Below the pieces are notes generated by a model, which saw nothing but the letters and a program-made list of their open reading frames with translations, did no database searches and had not been told where the DNA came from. The position numbers and the translations under genes are program-made. Shown in pieces: positions 10,213 through 22,596 of a DNA stretch of 64,000 nucleotides; within the stretch, counting starts at the first letter, position 1, and each line of letters opens with the position of its first letter. The DNA is from Undaria pinnatifida (Eukaryota > Sar > Phaeophyceae > Laminariales > Alariaceae). Location of the stretch: NCBI GenBank assembly GCA_012845835.1, contig JABAKD010000003.1, positions 3,499,671 to 3,563,670 on the forward strand, written 5' to 3'.

Positions 10213-11915
10213 AAAACGAGAAAAAAATCGTAGTGGGACCCGATGTGCAATAATGGCATTTGATGAAGACATGATCACATGATCACATGATGACATGATG
10301 GCACAGCAGCAGTTTTGTACCAGTGGTATCTATTTTTCATATTGCGAAACAGGAATGGCCATCCTCCGATTACTTCATTGATAAGAGGCTAAGGAGCCCC
10401 GTCATTCAGAAATATTACTCGGCACACAAAGTCATATCGAGCCCCTCTATCGTCGTAGAACGCATACCGGCTTAAGACTGCTGTTCGGGAGATATACCAC
10501 GCAAACTGACTTGATGTCACGAAAACTTGTAAAACTACTTGGAAATAGTGTGGGGTAACTTTGCAGCCGTAAGCGGTATCTGGTAAGTAAGAACGTACGC
10601 TCTGGGTGTTATATGCCGTCGTTGCTAATCACCGAACGGCACACCACAACCTCCCTCCTAAGGCTCATTGGCTTTCAGCGCCGACAGAGCCCCGACCACC
10701 GCCTGTCCTACGCCAAGCAAGGCTTTCAAGAAGGCACAATGTGAGAGCGTTGAGACGACTACCCGCAAACGACGCCTCCTCTTTGCAGGAGCCGTACAAC
10801 GGACGACCAATAAGCGACTGACCCATCGCATGATGTTTGGGATGATGGCTGGTGGGGTGAACCCGGGATAAGGCCGACCAGAAAATAACTGGGCCCAGTG
10901 TCAGGTAGACGACCTCAGGATATTCCAAGCAACCGAGGGGTCCACGGATAGCTCCCCCTTCTGTTCGGAGTAGAGGCTGTGCTATGTATGGCCGAGGGAG
11001 GCCAATGAGAGTGGGAACCGGCACCGGGGGATCGTCGACGCGGCGGACGGCTTCGTGAAGAGATGGCACGAGGACGAGGCGGAGTGAGCTGGCAACGCCT
11101 CACAGCAGAGGACGCCAAGAGCAGCAACCAAGGGAAACCGGGGGGGCGGGGGGGTGGGGGGAGCAGCCGTGCTGATACTACAGCGCTGTATATGAATGCC
11201 GAAACGAAGTGGCATATCGTGTGGCAAGGTTCCAGTTCGACTCATTGAGTTTAAGCAGATTTAGGGGGCTTACTCAAAACATAGATCAGACAAAAACTCG
11301 ATCTTCCCTTGCCTGAAACGATTTTGGTCTCCCCTCTTCATAAAAATACGCTTATTTATTGGTATCATCAGGGCGTTCTTCGCGGGAGAGGGGGGTGGAG
11401 ACTGTCAGTTCTCCCCCGTCCAGTTGCTTCTGGAACCCACCCCTATCTCGGCTATTGTACGTGGCTGACTCTCTACTCCACCAGACGTGTAGACTACAAC
11501 CGAAAACATCTCCCCTCCCCCCCTCCCGCCCCTTCACGTCCAGACAAACGAAATTAATAGGAAACTTCCCTTCCCTTTCCTTTCTCCTCTCGCCGCCCCC
11601 CTCCACCTTCCGCTTTTTTAGCCTTTCTGCCCGTGATACAATCAATCACGTGGTGGAGGGTTGGGAGATTGCCATCGTGTGCCACCCCCTGTTGCCTCTC
11701 TACCGCCTAGATCTATGCTCCTGCCGTCGATCCTCCCAATTACTACTGCCACCACTGATTGATGCCACAACTACTACTACTGTCGCTGCTGCGTAGAGGA
11801 TACTTGTTTCCATGCCGGGAGCTACGTACGATAGACAGCGGTATTAAGGTATATGAGGTATACCACTATTTGTCTGGAAAGCGTTTTCCGAATGGCGGGG
11901 CTCCTTGACCAAAAT
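10213..11915. other. No gene recognised
   Basis: Unique-looking sequence. A short run of overlapping catgatcacatgatcac-type repeats lies at about 10265-10305. A G-rich tract lies near 11145-11162. 11500-11620 is C/T-rich. Opposed ORFs at 10665-11069 (minus) and 11359-11796 (plus) have no domain I know and biased composition. Confidence 0.35.
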
Positions 11916-11918
11916 CCT

Positions 11919-12036
11919 TGGAACGTTCCATGTTTTTTACAACGTTTGGAACCTTCATTGTTTATTACAACATTTGGAACGTTCTTTATTTATTACAACG
12001 TATGGGACGTTCTTTGTTCATTGCGACATTTCCCGT
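11919..12036. repeat. 36-37-bp minisatellite
   Basis: About three to four units combine ggaacgttc or ggaaccttc, a ttgtttattacaac-like part and an attt or gttt end. Small and imperfect. Confidence 0.8.
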
Positions 12037-12127
12037 TTTAGGCTTAGGCCATGGCGTTGTTCACCGGAGAGCACTTCCGAGTTTTTCTGGGCGAGTAATG
12101 AGGCATATAGGTCTCCTCAAGCGAGGA

Positions 12128-12185
12128 ACTATAGTTGATATAATTGATATAGTTGATATAATTGATATAATTGATATAATTGAAT
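12128..12185. repeat. 10-bp microsatellite-like tract
   Basis: Five to six tandem copies of a ttgatataat/ttgatatagt decamer. Confidence 0.85.
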
Positions 12186-12885
12186 CATCCCACGACAGGA
12201 GTGCCGCAGATTCTAAGAATTTTCTGAGCTCCTAACATGAGGAGCTCAATATCACCACCACCCGAAAAATGACTTCGAAGACATCCGTTCGCACAACAGC
12301 CCGACTAACCTTCTATGCCCCATTAATAGTCCTGTAAACAAACTTTGTCGTGAAATACTTGATCAATGACTAACCGCTAGTTCCTCACTTAAGATGAGCT
12401 CAATCGGACAGAAACATTATTAGTGAATCCAACAACTGCAACCCCTACCGTGCGATGACTCGCAACATGGTGAACCTCTACCTAATCAGTAGTAATAGTA
12501 CCCGGTAGTTTATATATATCTTTAATATCTACCGGTGCCAGTGTCCGATATTTGTTGCTGCTGTGCTGCAGCTGAACTGCTGCATCTCGCTTTCATTATC
12601 GTTTCAATGCCATCCGTGATTTATTCGTGTAGGTATAATGCTGTGTTACACACCCAGACAGACCCAATTTAACCTATCATTTCGAGCTGCGGGCCCCACA
12701 AATGTTTGAACAACACGTAGGTGTGTCCATGAGCCCTTTCCGAAACGTTACCGAATTACGAGGACGCAGGCAATTCATGTCGGGTATTACATAGGCGTGT
12801 ATGTTTGCTTTTTTCCCCGTCAGATCTTATCATTATTCTATTTGCAATCTGATAACGTAATGCAGCGCCTGCTTCAATCCTATCG
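12186..12885. other. No gene recognised
   Basis: Contains a short palindrome (gagctcctaacatgaggagctc at about 12224-12246) and an inverted form of the small 300-385 repeat. No supported coding frame. Confidence 0.35.
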
Positions 12886-12985
12886 TAAGAAATAAAAATA
12901 CACTACAACAGCTATGAGGTCGAAGATTTTGTCGAAACTCAAATTTGCAAGCTGTGTGTGATACTCCGATCGCACGTATTACAGA
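12886..12985 (-). mobile_element. Solo foldback arm, diverged
   Basis: Matches the arm family with several changes (acaacagctatgaggtcg where others have ccagctgtgagatcg). It extends to gatcgcacgtattac at the outer side. Confidence 0.8.
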
Positions 12986-14095
12986 GTTTTTGTTGGTCGG
13001 TGACCCCCCTCGGAACTATAAAGCAGCTGCTGCGGCAGCGGTGCATCCTCCCTTGTTTTTTCCTTCCCCTTGAACCCCCTCCCTCCGGCCTGATTTTCCG
13101 ATATTTTCCATTCCGTTCCGCAAAAGCCAGACTGTCCAGACATCCTGAAAGTTTGGTCTTTTCTTCACAAAGAAGATTACTTATTAGTGTCATGGTCTTC
13201 TCCACCGGGGAAGGGGGTGTCGAAATTGGCTGGTCTCTCTTTGCAAGCTCCCACTGCCTCCTCATCCCCGATCCCGGCTATTGTACGCGTGGGACCTGCC
13301 TTCTAACCCGACAGACGACCTCAGCAGCCAGACACCCATTCGAAAGCCGCGTTCCCTGCTGCTTTCTTTATCCTACCTCTCGACATCCCATTTCGTGCCT
13401 GGGCCGGCTACATACTAAGCACCCCTGTCCTTCCCACTAGGACCCTGGATACCCAGAGGGGCTGTTGCATGTTGGGCCTCACGTACCCCAACAACGCTTG
13501 CGATGCCTCCTATTTTATTCTCCGGATCACTCACCGCTGTGCTCCCATCCCCACCAGCCTTGTCGCTCCCCCTCTTTTTCCCGAATGCAGTTCCTGCGGC
13601 GCCAAGTTTCCCCACTGTCCCCTTCCCTTGCTCCCTCCATTTATTTCCTTCTCCCCCCGGCCCGCTCCATAAGAAAAACGTCGCTTGGCCTCTCGTTCAC
13701 AGCTTCCACCCTCCTCCGTTCCTGCAGGCCATCGGCGGGGCGTTGTCCCCGACGGGCCCCACAATCAAGTCCACCACGCTCCCCTTCGCCCCCCCCCACC
13801 CGGTTCCCCTTGTCCTCCCGGTGCCCGCTCCTTTTCTTCCCTGGCCCCCTTTACCCCCCCTGGAAGCGGGTCTTCGCCATGTCCGCTACCCTACTCCTTC
13901 TCGGCCCCAGCTGCACCCCTTTCCCCAAGAAGGCCACGTCTCCCACCCTCAAGCATTAAACCCCATCCGACTGTGCGCCCTCTTCCGCAAACATTTCCGA
14001 TGCCCTCAGCACCAGCTCATACGTCAACGCCAGTCCAGCCCACACTATCGTCCCCCTACCCTCCACTCGCCGATGACCTCCTCCATCACCTTGAT
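12986..14095. other. Pyrimidine-rich sequence, probably decayed element
   Basis: Strongly C/T-rich on the plus strand. A 338-residue plus-strand Pro/Ser-rich ORF (13503-14519) is most likely antisense to element remains, because its 3' part lies opposite RNase H-like sequence. On the minus strand this would be the C-terminal side of the RT relic at 14100-16250, but I see no recombinase motif. Confidence 0.4.
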
Positions 14096-14099
14096 CATG

Positions 14100-16250
14100 C
14101 CTCATGCCAGCGGTCTCCTAACCCTTGTTTTGTTCCCTGCTTCTACATCCGCGCTCTTGATCCCTTTCTTCACTGCCTTAGTCCTAAAAATCTGCGGCGG
14201 CAGTGACAGACGCCCCACTGCTCGTGGTAGAACTATACCGCAATCAACTTCCCCACCACGATCGCCTCCTGATTTGTCGTCTGCTCGACGCAGTACACCA
14301 TGCACTCTGTCACCGCATCCACCAACTGCCACTCGTCCACCCGCCTGCCCAACCAGTTCAATTTCCCTCTCATGGCTCTCCAGCTCACCCATATCCTCCA
14401 ACTTTGCCCATAAGTCCTCCGAGTCTACTTCGCCACTGGTCGAAGTGTGTAGCTGCGCACAAAAACCTCGGAACGCATTCCCGCCCCTTCCACTCCCAGT
14501 TCCTGGGCCTGCCACGTAACGACGGGGAATTCGTTGGGGCCAGCCTCTCGATTTGATTTGATCTCCTTTACGCCTCGTTATCCCGTGTGCTATTACGTCC
14601 TCCATACCCAGCAAGCGTTTTGCTTTGAAATGCCATCCCCCAATCTGTTCCAACACGCTCAAGATCCTCATCATCCCTCCCGATCTCTCTTCTCCCTCGC
14701 CCACTTTGCAGTTCATTACTCACCGCACCGCCGAAGAACTCTTCTCTCTCATCAGCGCCGGCACCCCCACCTCGGTGGCCTATCCTTGGTGATCACTGTC
14801 ATCACATACGCCGTCGTCACCATCCCCAGCAGCTCCAGAACATTGATGGATAAGACACAGCCTACGGTAGGAGGGTCACATTTGTGGCATTTTTGTGCTG
14901 CCGCTCGGGGTCACTCGCGCAGGTGACGCCCTTGTTCCTTTGCAATCTAATGTTTTGTGCTGTTTTCATTTCGATGTGAACCCGCAAGGGCATAAATGGC
15001 TAGCTACGCTGCGTCAAAAATGACACGTACAATATTTTCCGCCGTGAGGTACAGAGCGACTCGTGCGAGTATGATATAATAGCTCAAACCCCGTAGCAAA
15101 AGTGGGGGTATATCATAACAGCATCGTAACACAATCATAACATCATCATAACATCATCGTAACACCATCGTAACATCCCCCCTACTAATACCGTACCCTT
15201 GGTCATAATCCGTTTTCGTCCCCATCCTTTGTGCTCCTGGCCGTTCTCCCTCTCTCGTCCTCGATCAGCGTATATCTCCAGTACACTCCTTTATTCAGGC
15301 AAAACCCTCCTACCGATTTCGTCATGTCCCCCAATGGCGCTGGTTCACGGAGCGGAACAACGGCGCCGCCAACCGATCTCCTCTCCCCGCCACGCACCCC
15401 GTCAGACGCCATCTCCGCCACTGCCCATCTGCCGTGCAATCCTCCGTTAGCTCTACCACCCTCCTTGACTCTGCCATCCCTACGCCCCCCCCTCGCGTTT
15501 GTCTTGCCCATTCAGACGCAGCTTTCTCACCTGCAAAACCGTCCGTACGAAATGCTTCCCTGGTCTGACTACATACAACCCGCGGTGCAGTTTCGCTACT
15601 AGCACGAAAATCTCCTATGATGTCACCCTGCTTCGCTTCCCGGGCCAGTTCCTGAGCATAACCCGTAGCTCGGATATCTTCCTGTCCGCTCGGGATATTG
15701 GTTTATCTCCGCGTCTAGGTCAAAAGCCAGCGCTACCTGCCGGGGGGGGCAGTCCTTCACGTTCTTGTGCGACAGTAGAGGATCCTCTCCGTCCGCCCCC
15801 TCCTCGATCGCCTAATGATGATTTGACGCCAGCGCCTTCGACAGCGGTAGCACCTCCCTCCACCTACCTCCCATTTCACGTCCACCAGTACCGCGTCGTC
15901 CATGAAAAAAAACACAAACTCGAGGTCCTCCGCCCCTCTGCCCCCCCCCCACCTTGACTATGCACCACTGAGGCAGAGGCTTTACCAACACTCCCGTGAG
16001 CGCTGTTATGCGGACAAGCGCTGTGTCCTCCCTACCCGCGGCCAGGCTCGTCGCGGATGCCTTTATCGTCTGCCGCTGTGGCTGCTGAATCGCGCTGATG
16101 ACCACCTCCCACCACCCCGGACTCCCTCTTTATCCGACCTGCACCCTCATGGCGACAAGTGTCGCCGATGCACCCTCGGTCATAGAGGCGTCCGATGCCG
16201 TCGTGGAAGGTGGCGTCGCCGGGTGGGCACAGATGAGAAGCGCATGAAAT
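14100..16250 (-). pseudogene. Decayed DIRS-type reverse transcriptase-RNase H region
   Basis: Read right to left on the minus strand, pieces in several frames follow DIRS-order Pol. An SPGWWEVV-like segment near 16090-16130 corresponds to RT motif B. An FFM/FFH segment near 15890-15905 sits where the catalytic DD box belongs but is frame-broken. YVVRPGKHFVR lies near 15555-15590, GVYWRYTLIEDER near 15240-15290, LSINVLELLGM near 14820-14856 (RNase H acidic region) and MMRILSVLEQIGGWHF, then a G-T-R end, near 14580-14680. These align in order with the intact element at 41481-42602 (YVVRAGRYFVW, VYWRYDLP, INLLELLGM, LLMRMLGRLE). At least four frame changes and stops are present. A 352-bp MITE interrupts it at 14854. 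Confidence 0.7.
14851..15208. mobile_element. MITE with TAA target duplication inside the RT relic
   Basis: The minus-strand RNase H frame runs ...ENGL at 15206 and resumes SINVLELLGM at 14853. Removing 14854-15205 restores the expected order of residues. The insertion is 352 bp and is flanked by TAA on each side (14851-14853 and 15206-15208). Its ends are imperfect inverted repeats: gacacagcctacggtagg at the left, and the reverse complement of the right end starts tgaccaagggtacggta. The interior has catcgtaac/catcataac tandem motifs at 15118-15176 and no ORF. A TWA-type 3-bp duplication suggests the PIF/Harbinger superfamily, which is inference. Confidence 0.7.
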
Positions 16251-19200
16251 CAATGACGACATCAAGCAACTGCTCAAAGTACCTAAGAAACAGATGGGCG
16301 TGTTGCGGGTATGTGTGTCAGGCACAAGCCGAGGTCCGTCAGCCTTGCTCGGCACCAAATTACGACAAGGTCGAAGCATCGGGGGGAAAGGGCAAAACAA
16401 TAAGTAAACATGGAGAACACGTAGTCTGGTTCTGGAACGAAGAGAGCAGCAGCTCAAAACGTATCTACCGCACAGGTACGAGAAGATTTGCACAACATGT
16501 ACGAGGTGCATATACAGCAAAGTGGGAAACGGCGGACTACACAAGAGAGTCAGGGAATAGGGACGGTCAGCTGGAGAAAAATAGCAAAACACGATACAAT
16601 TAGATCACGATCTAATCGGTATGCAGCTCGTGGTGGAAAAACGCAACCTGCCATGACAGTACGGCTGTTGGTGGTAGCGCAGAACAGAACACTGGATCCC
16701 ATTCTACTTAGAGCTACCCGTGCGGGCTGATTTCAGCAGACAGGCTTACCGTCGGGCCAAGTCTACGGACTGATTCTTCGATCGCTCCCCCCCAAAACCA
16801 GCGATTTTCTCTAACGAGGGTTTCATAGCTGCTCGACACGAGGAAGGATGTAATGGAAAAAGTCACCATGTATTTTCTTATTTGCAAGGGGCCGTCGAAC
16901 GATGACGCCGGGGTGGCAAGGAGCACCGTCTTTCAGGAGACACGACCGGGAGCTGGTTTGAAAGCCGGCGATTTCGCTCGAAAAATGTTGGGGGGGCTAC
17001 TGTAGAATGACTCTACGATACGGGGGGTACCCCCAACTTTACCACCGGGTTTGAGCCACTTGCACAAATGACTCTGTACCCCAAGGACTAAAATACCCTA
17101 ATTTTTTGTTTTTGGCGCAAATCATCTTACCCTTTCATTCCAAATTCATATAGATAATTTTAACCCCACACGAAAGCTTAGGAAGACCACAAATGAACCG
17201 GCGGGTCACATTCACGTGAGTGACACCAAGCCACCGCAAACGAAGGCCCCAAAAGTGACGCCCCACCGTAGCCTGGGTCGTGACGGGTATGTCCCTCGAG
17301 ACCGAAGTGTAGCTCGACATTGTCAAAAACGCCAAAGCAAACCAAGGTACGTGGGTACGCGAGGAAGATCCGTTTCCTGTTCTCCGTACGAGACAACGGC
17401 GAACGAGGTCGAGGGCCCGGCGGAGAGATAAGGCATACGTCACGACAGTAGGCAGAAAGATGGATACGGTTGGCAACTCAGACGAGATTGCCAAAGGCAA
17501 AGTACAAAAAATTACGCGATCATGCTACTGCCGAATAGGGCTATCCCCGTCATGCCTTGAACAGCTATCTATCTGAAGGTACAGTGTGCGAGGTAGCGCT
17601 GCCCCTCCTCGGGCGTTGCCATCAAAGCAATGAGGGTGCCGGGAAGAACTTGGATCGTGCAATGTTGGACCCTGACGGCGGTTATCGTCAACGAGCAGGG
17701 GCCGAAATCACCTGCAAGCAGAGCCATTTTCGATCAAACACTACGCTGTACTGCGAATACACATGCATTGCTGGCCTTAGACAACGCTGCGTGGCGCCAT
17801 CTACTAAACCTAGCAACAATGAGAAACACAAAGCACGCACATGCGTACGTACGGTAGTTTGAACTCGTCCTACCCCTTCCCTCCGCTCCCCCCCCCGCCG
17901 CGCCCAACATTAAAAAATCAAAAAAAATATGGTGCCACTATTTTGGGGTAAAACAAGCATGCCGTGCACCAGGCTGGAACACACCAGATTCCCAGTTTCC
18001 CAATATTGTGTAAAACGTGCACATACACCCTGTAACTAGAGCATCGATAAGAGTTCATCCTCATCTTCCACTACTTGAGATGTCATTGGTCTCTCTGTCG
18101 AAAACAGGGGACTGCGTAGCTGTGCTGGTCGCGGCCGTCCATTGCGATGTAGAATGAGGATTGCGATTCGTTCCTTGCCCCCTCCTTAGCTTGAGGGCAC
18201 ACTCTTCTTCGCCGTTGGAAGTCCTGGAAAAAGAGTCAAGGTCAAACAGTTTGTCGTTTCAGCAAATACATGGTTTAAAGGCGATATGTTGCAACCATAA
18301 ACGAATATCACTCCACCTTCAGGATTACTGCGACTGACGACACCTATGACCCACAAATGAGACACCACAACATATCTATGACCCACAGATCAGCCACCGC
18401 ATCAACCGTAACATTGATTTGTCACTGACTAACAGGGTTAAACCTTTCCTAGATCGACACAGAACTCAAATACACGACAACACACCTTGTAATAGTCATC
18501 GAGGAGATTTCGCGAGGTGGTTTTGTACTCGGCAGATTTCGACGATGCACCCCATTTCCGTCGTCTCTCTGATCGAGCGCCTCGTTGGCAAGGGCGTGCA
18601 AACGTTGCACTTGGTGCATCGTATATCGTTTTTCAATTTTATGTCGCTTCAACGGTCATTCCACACGGCGCCGAACATCGGGCGGACTGGAATGCGAGCA
18701 AGCCTCGCTGCCGCTGGGCTCGCACAGTTGTACACCATCTGAAACAAACACAACGCAACCGACACCAGCATTAAGGGTGCGAGAGCAAAACACTCTACCC
18801 ACGTGTCTCCCAACTTGTCGACCCTGACGCCAAGGTAGAAATACAAATGGAGCATATTGTACAGCTGTACAACAGTATGTCCGATAGTCATAGGCATCGA
18901 CAATCGTGTGTCACATGCACACATTCCACATGGTGTTTCAAAGTCAGGCAATAACACAGAGAGAGGCAAGCTTACTTAGAGATTGATTAAATGCTTTCTG
19001 TCAACATAACATAACTGTGAATGGACATACCGCCACTGTTTACAACTGTGAACTCCAGACGGCAAACCTTACCAATTTGTTTTGGGAAGTTCACGTGCAT
19101 TTCAGCCTTGTCAGGCCGTAGTTCCCATCTTTCGGTCTTCTCAAACAGTCACACCTCCATCGGCTATGAGGCCGACTTACCAACATTTCGCGTTCTCCTG

Positions 19201-19807
19201 CGAACACTAAAATACACCGTCAAACGTCTGAAAGCCAGGGAAGGCTTAGGCTAAGGTTCTCGCGGGTCTCTTCCCTACAATAGGGGCCGGTAATGTGTTT
19301 TTGCGCGGGTGGGTGTACAGCGTCGCTTGGCGTTGCTGGTCTTGGATTACAACCATTGGTCTGGTTTGCGCAATGGAAATCTTGATCACAACAGTCGGAT
19401 CGTCATTGGATTATTGTCTGCTATACTCATTTTGGTGACAGCCCTCTTATTGAACGCGTGTGTATCGTGCATAGTCATGTCAAGCAGAATGCGACTACCA
19501 GGACAAACTTGTGTCAGATTGGCAGATAACTGCGGCCGCTACACGTTTCGTTGTGATTGACAATGGCGACAGGGCTCCCAGCCTCAACACCCCCCGCCCC
19601 GCTGTCGCTCTCTCTAGGGTGATGTCGCGCCAGCTCATTGGGTGGTGCTGGATAGAGGAGCCGGTCATGGTTACTGCCGCAGTTGTACTCAACTGCGTGA
19701 GCGGAGAGAAATGCAAGCACATCACGCCTAGGAAACACACAATTCGTGAAGACGAGCCTTAAGGCTTCGTCCCCATCGAGCATATCACCGACGGATCCGC
19801 CTTCGGC
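16251..19807. other. No gene recognised
   Basis: Anonymous sequence. Short ORFs at 17135-17500 (minus), 17557-17862 (plus) and 18649-18969 (minus) were inspected. The last has two hydrophobic stretches and a Cys-rich start but no family I recognise and no upstream or downstream support. 17885-17900 is a C-rich run. Nothing is strong enough to call a gene. Confidence 0.35.
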
Positions 19808-20317
19808 GTGAAACACTGACCCGTCTCGAGGCTCTGTCTTAGTGCGTAGAGTTGCAGAGGCGGCATCAAAGTGTCTGTTAGGATTACTTGTGAAAAAGAG
19901 AAGCAACAATATATTTTGGAAGTGGCGCTTATGTGGCCAAAACATTGAAACGAAGGAGATGTAAGAAGAAGAAAGTAGGTGTAGGCAGTGATCAAGTTGG
20001 GGCTTACCGTCACCTGATCAGTACGGCACAATGCCCATGTTACGGGTAGATGTACTCTACGGATACTTGTACTTCCCGACGAACCATCCCATAGTGAAAT
20101 TCCTTGCAATATCCCCCGCAACGTTCCCAGATACTTATGGTGTGAAGTTATTTATAGTAACAACTTGAGTATACAGCATATCGACGGGAACTAACAAACC
20201 GAGATTCCCCGCGTATGTATTTTCCTGCATCTATATGAAGATATCTGGTGTACTCAAGGTAGAGACTACGAATCAACTAGATACTAATGGACTGCAGACT
20301 CCATATTCCAATACGCC
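19808..20317 (+). repeat. 510-bp dispersed repeat D, copy 1
   Basis: Aligns without large gaps to 51416-51932 in the same orientation. Shared cores include cgtctcgaggct, gtggcgcttatgtggcc, gttggggcttaccgt, cccatgttacgggta, acgttcccagatact and caactagatactaatggact. Similarity ends sharply after attccaatacg. No coding frame is shared. It could be a solo LTR or a non-autonomous element. Confidence 0.85.
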
Positions 20318-22054
20318 CCCTTTAATGAGAAGTCAAAAACTAGGGGAACTTGATACTCAACAGAATAAGCACAAATGGTACGCCATGATCAAACCACCGC
20401 GCATGGACAGCGGAAATAAGGAAGTAATCATGCCGCTCAAGACAATAACAATACGAACGGAATAATATATCGGATCTGTTGTATGAACAGCTGAAATATG
20501 GATGAAATCATGTCACAAAATACTATGCGTGGCGTAATTACCAGCGAAACAAACACTAATTTAAAAGCGAAAACCAGTCTGCGGGGTGTTCGCCCCCTGA
20601 ATTAAGATCCAGAGCTACATGAAACCGAAGAAAATGAACAACTGTGGGCGCTGGTTCAGTTCAACAGTGAAAATGTGTACTACTCAGTTTTATGTAAGTG
20701 CGTACGTACTCGAAAGAAATTTTACGATATTTCAGATAGTAGGGTAATAGACTATGACTGTAGTTGTTCACAAGAGCTATATTCTCGATGATATTTTGAT
20801 AATCAGCGAGCTATATCCTAACAAAGAAGACTTCAGAGCGTATCTGTTGTAAAAGTTTACCACGCCCCCTCAATCGTACCCTATACCGGTAGCAAATAGG
20901 AAATCGGAGAAAATCGAAGTCGTGGACATACCAAGTGTCCAGCGCTATGCTGACTGTGCGCCCCCATCACCTACAGAAATATTGGACTTACCATGTCTTT
21001 AGTGCATATACTGCACCATTCATGTACCACCTACCGAAACTGACGTGGACCTACCATGTCATCAGTGCAATACTGCACTATGCGTGTACCACTTACACTC
21101 CGTGAGCATAAGGTGTATGCATTACTACGGAAAAAACTTGTACGTACATTCGTACAACAAAAGTGATACTATTGCTCTCGTTGACGACAGCTCACACGAA
21201 ATAAAGTTGCACGTTCACACGTACTAATATCTGGCGGCAGTCGTTGAAACTCAACCGTGTTTTCTAGTTGAAGACAGCTAAAAACTCTGAAAAGAAAGCT
21301 ACTCAGAAGACAACTGTTGAATAACTCGACGTCAAGTACAGTACGCAATGGCCATGCTTTGCGTGGTCTTTCGTTATGCGTTCTTCTTGTAAGATGCTAC
21401 AGTAAGCGACGAGACTGCAAAGCCAAAAAAAAGCTAAAAAAACATGTCGACGGAAGTCGATTACATCAAAGATGCATACCATTTCGTATTCGTAGCAGTA
21501 GTAGATCCACATACGCAATAATACCCGTACGAATGCGAACGGCTGCTTGAAACACGATGAAGCTTGAAAAAAAAAACACCCCCCTCCCAAACACAAAACA
21601 AAGAAAAGCAAAGGCAGACACCTAGCTAGCGTTCCTGTTGCTGATGATATTGCTGCTGGTGTCATTGGGAGACCGAAGCTAAGAAGAAGCGATGATCTTC
21701 GTGCCTGCTGCTACGTAGATATGATGAACGATATGCTCGTAACGGTATGGCTGTGAAGTGGTGCTGCTGCTGATGATTGTCGAGATGATGATGGCGATGA
21801 TCGATGTAGACAAAGACGTAGATAGACCTGATCAAGAGTGCTGGTATCCTGTCCTTTCGCGGTCGTCGCGCCCTGGTGCTGCTCGTGGAGTGCTGCCCTA
21901 GAGGCCGGTTTGCTGTGGTTGCTGGTGGCGCATTTCATCCTCACAAAAAATCCCAGTGACGAAAGTCTCTGGGTGCCGTTCCCAGTGACGATAGTTCCCA
22001 GTGACGATAGTCTCTCGGTGTCGAAGTCAAAAATCGAATCAATCCCCAAATGCG
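20318..22054. other. No gene recognised
   Basis: AT-rich, with short related motifs (gacatacca/gacctaccatgtc and cagtgc/gcaatactgcac near 20930-21080) and no supported coding frame. 21950-22015 has three copies of a cccagtgacgatagt-like 22-24-bp unit. Confidence 0.35.
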
Positions 22055-22250
22055 TATTATTATAAAAAATGAAGATACACTCCAGCTGTGAGATCGAAGA
22101 TTTCGTCGAAACTCATCTTTGCAAGCTGTGTGTGATACTGCGATCGTGCGCATTACGAGTTGTGTGTCCTCATTAAGGATATAGGTCGGCGACTACCCTT
22201 ACAACTACAGTGTAGCTATCAGGGTCAACAGGGTGATTTTGATCAGTATT
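22055..22250 (-). mobile_element. Foldback arm with outer segment
   Basis: A complete arm (22063-22165) followed by the outer segment, ggtcggcgac through cagggtcaacagggtgat, as at 4340-4400 and 58525-58585. No facing partner lies within 1 kb. Confidence 0.85.
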
Positions 22251-22596
22251 ATTATCGAGGCAAGAGAAAATAAGGGTTGTGTATGTACGGAAGAAGTTCG
22301 GGGTTATTGTACGTTGACCAATGAGATCAACGCGGGTGGTTACTTTTACTTGTCCTGGTATAGCAAAGGAAACCTTGAATCAGTCATTCTGGTTGCTGAC
22401 TAGCAAGCGAAGCACGCAGACAAGGGAGAAGCATCGGCAGCGAGACAGGTTCAAGGTGTGATAGTCTGGCTGTTTGCTGCAAGCGAGCTTTGCTGCGACT
22501 GCTGCTGTGAGACTTCGCTGGGACTGCTGTGGTGATTGCCGTGTTGATAATTCGCTGTGACTACTGCTGTGGCAAGCGCTGCGGGCTGTATCTTCG

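Noticed and set aside
13503-14519. 338-residue Pro/Ser-rich plus-strand ORF
   Set aside because: C-rich sequence opposite a decayed minus-strand RT-RNase H element. The composition explains the open frame.
18649-18969. Minus-strand ORF with two hydrophobic stretches as a membrane protein gene
   Set aside because: About 106 residues, no homology recognised, no supporting exons or neighbours. Kept only in the gap description.
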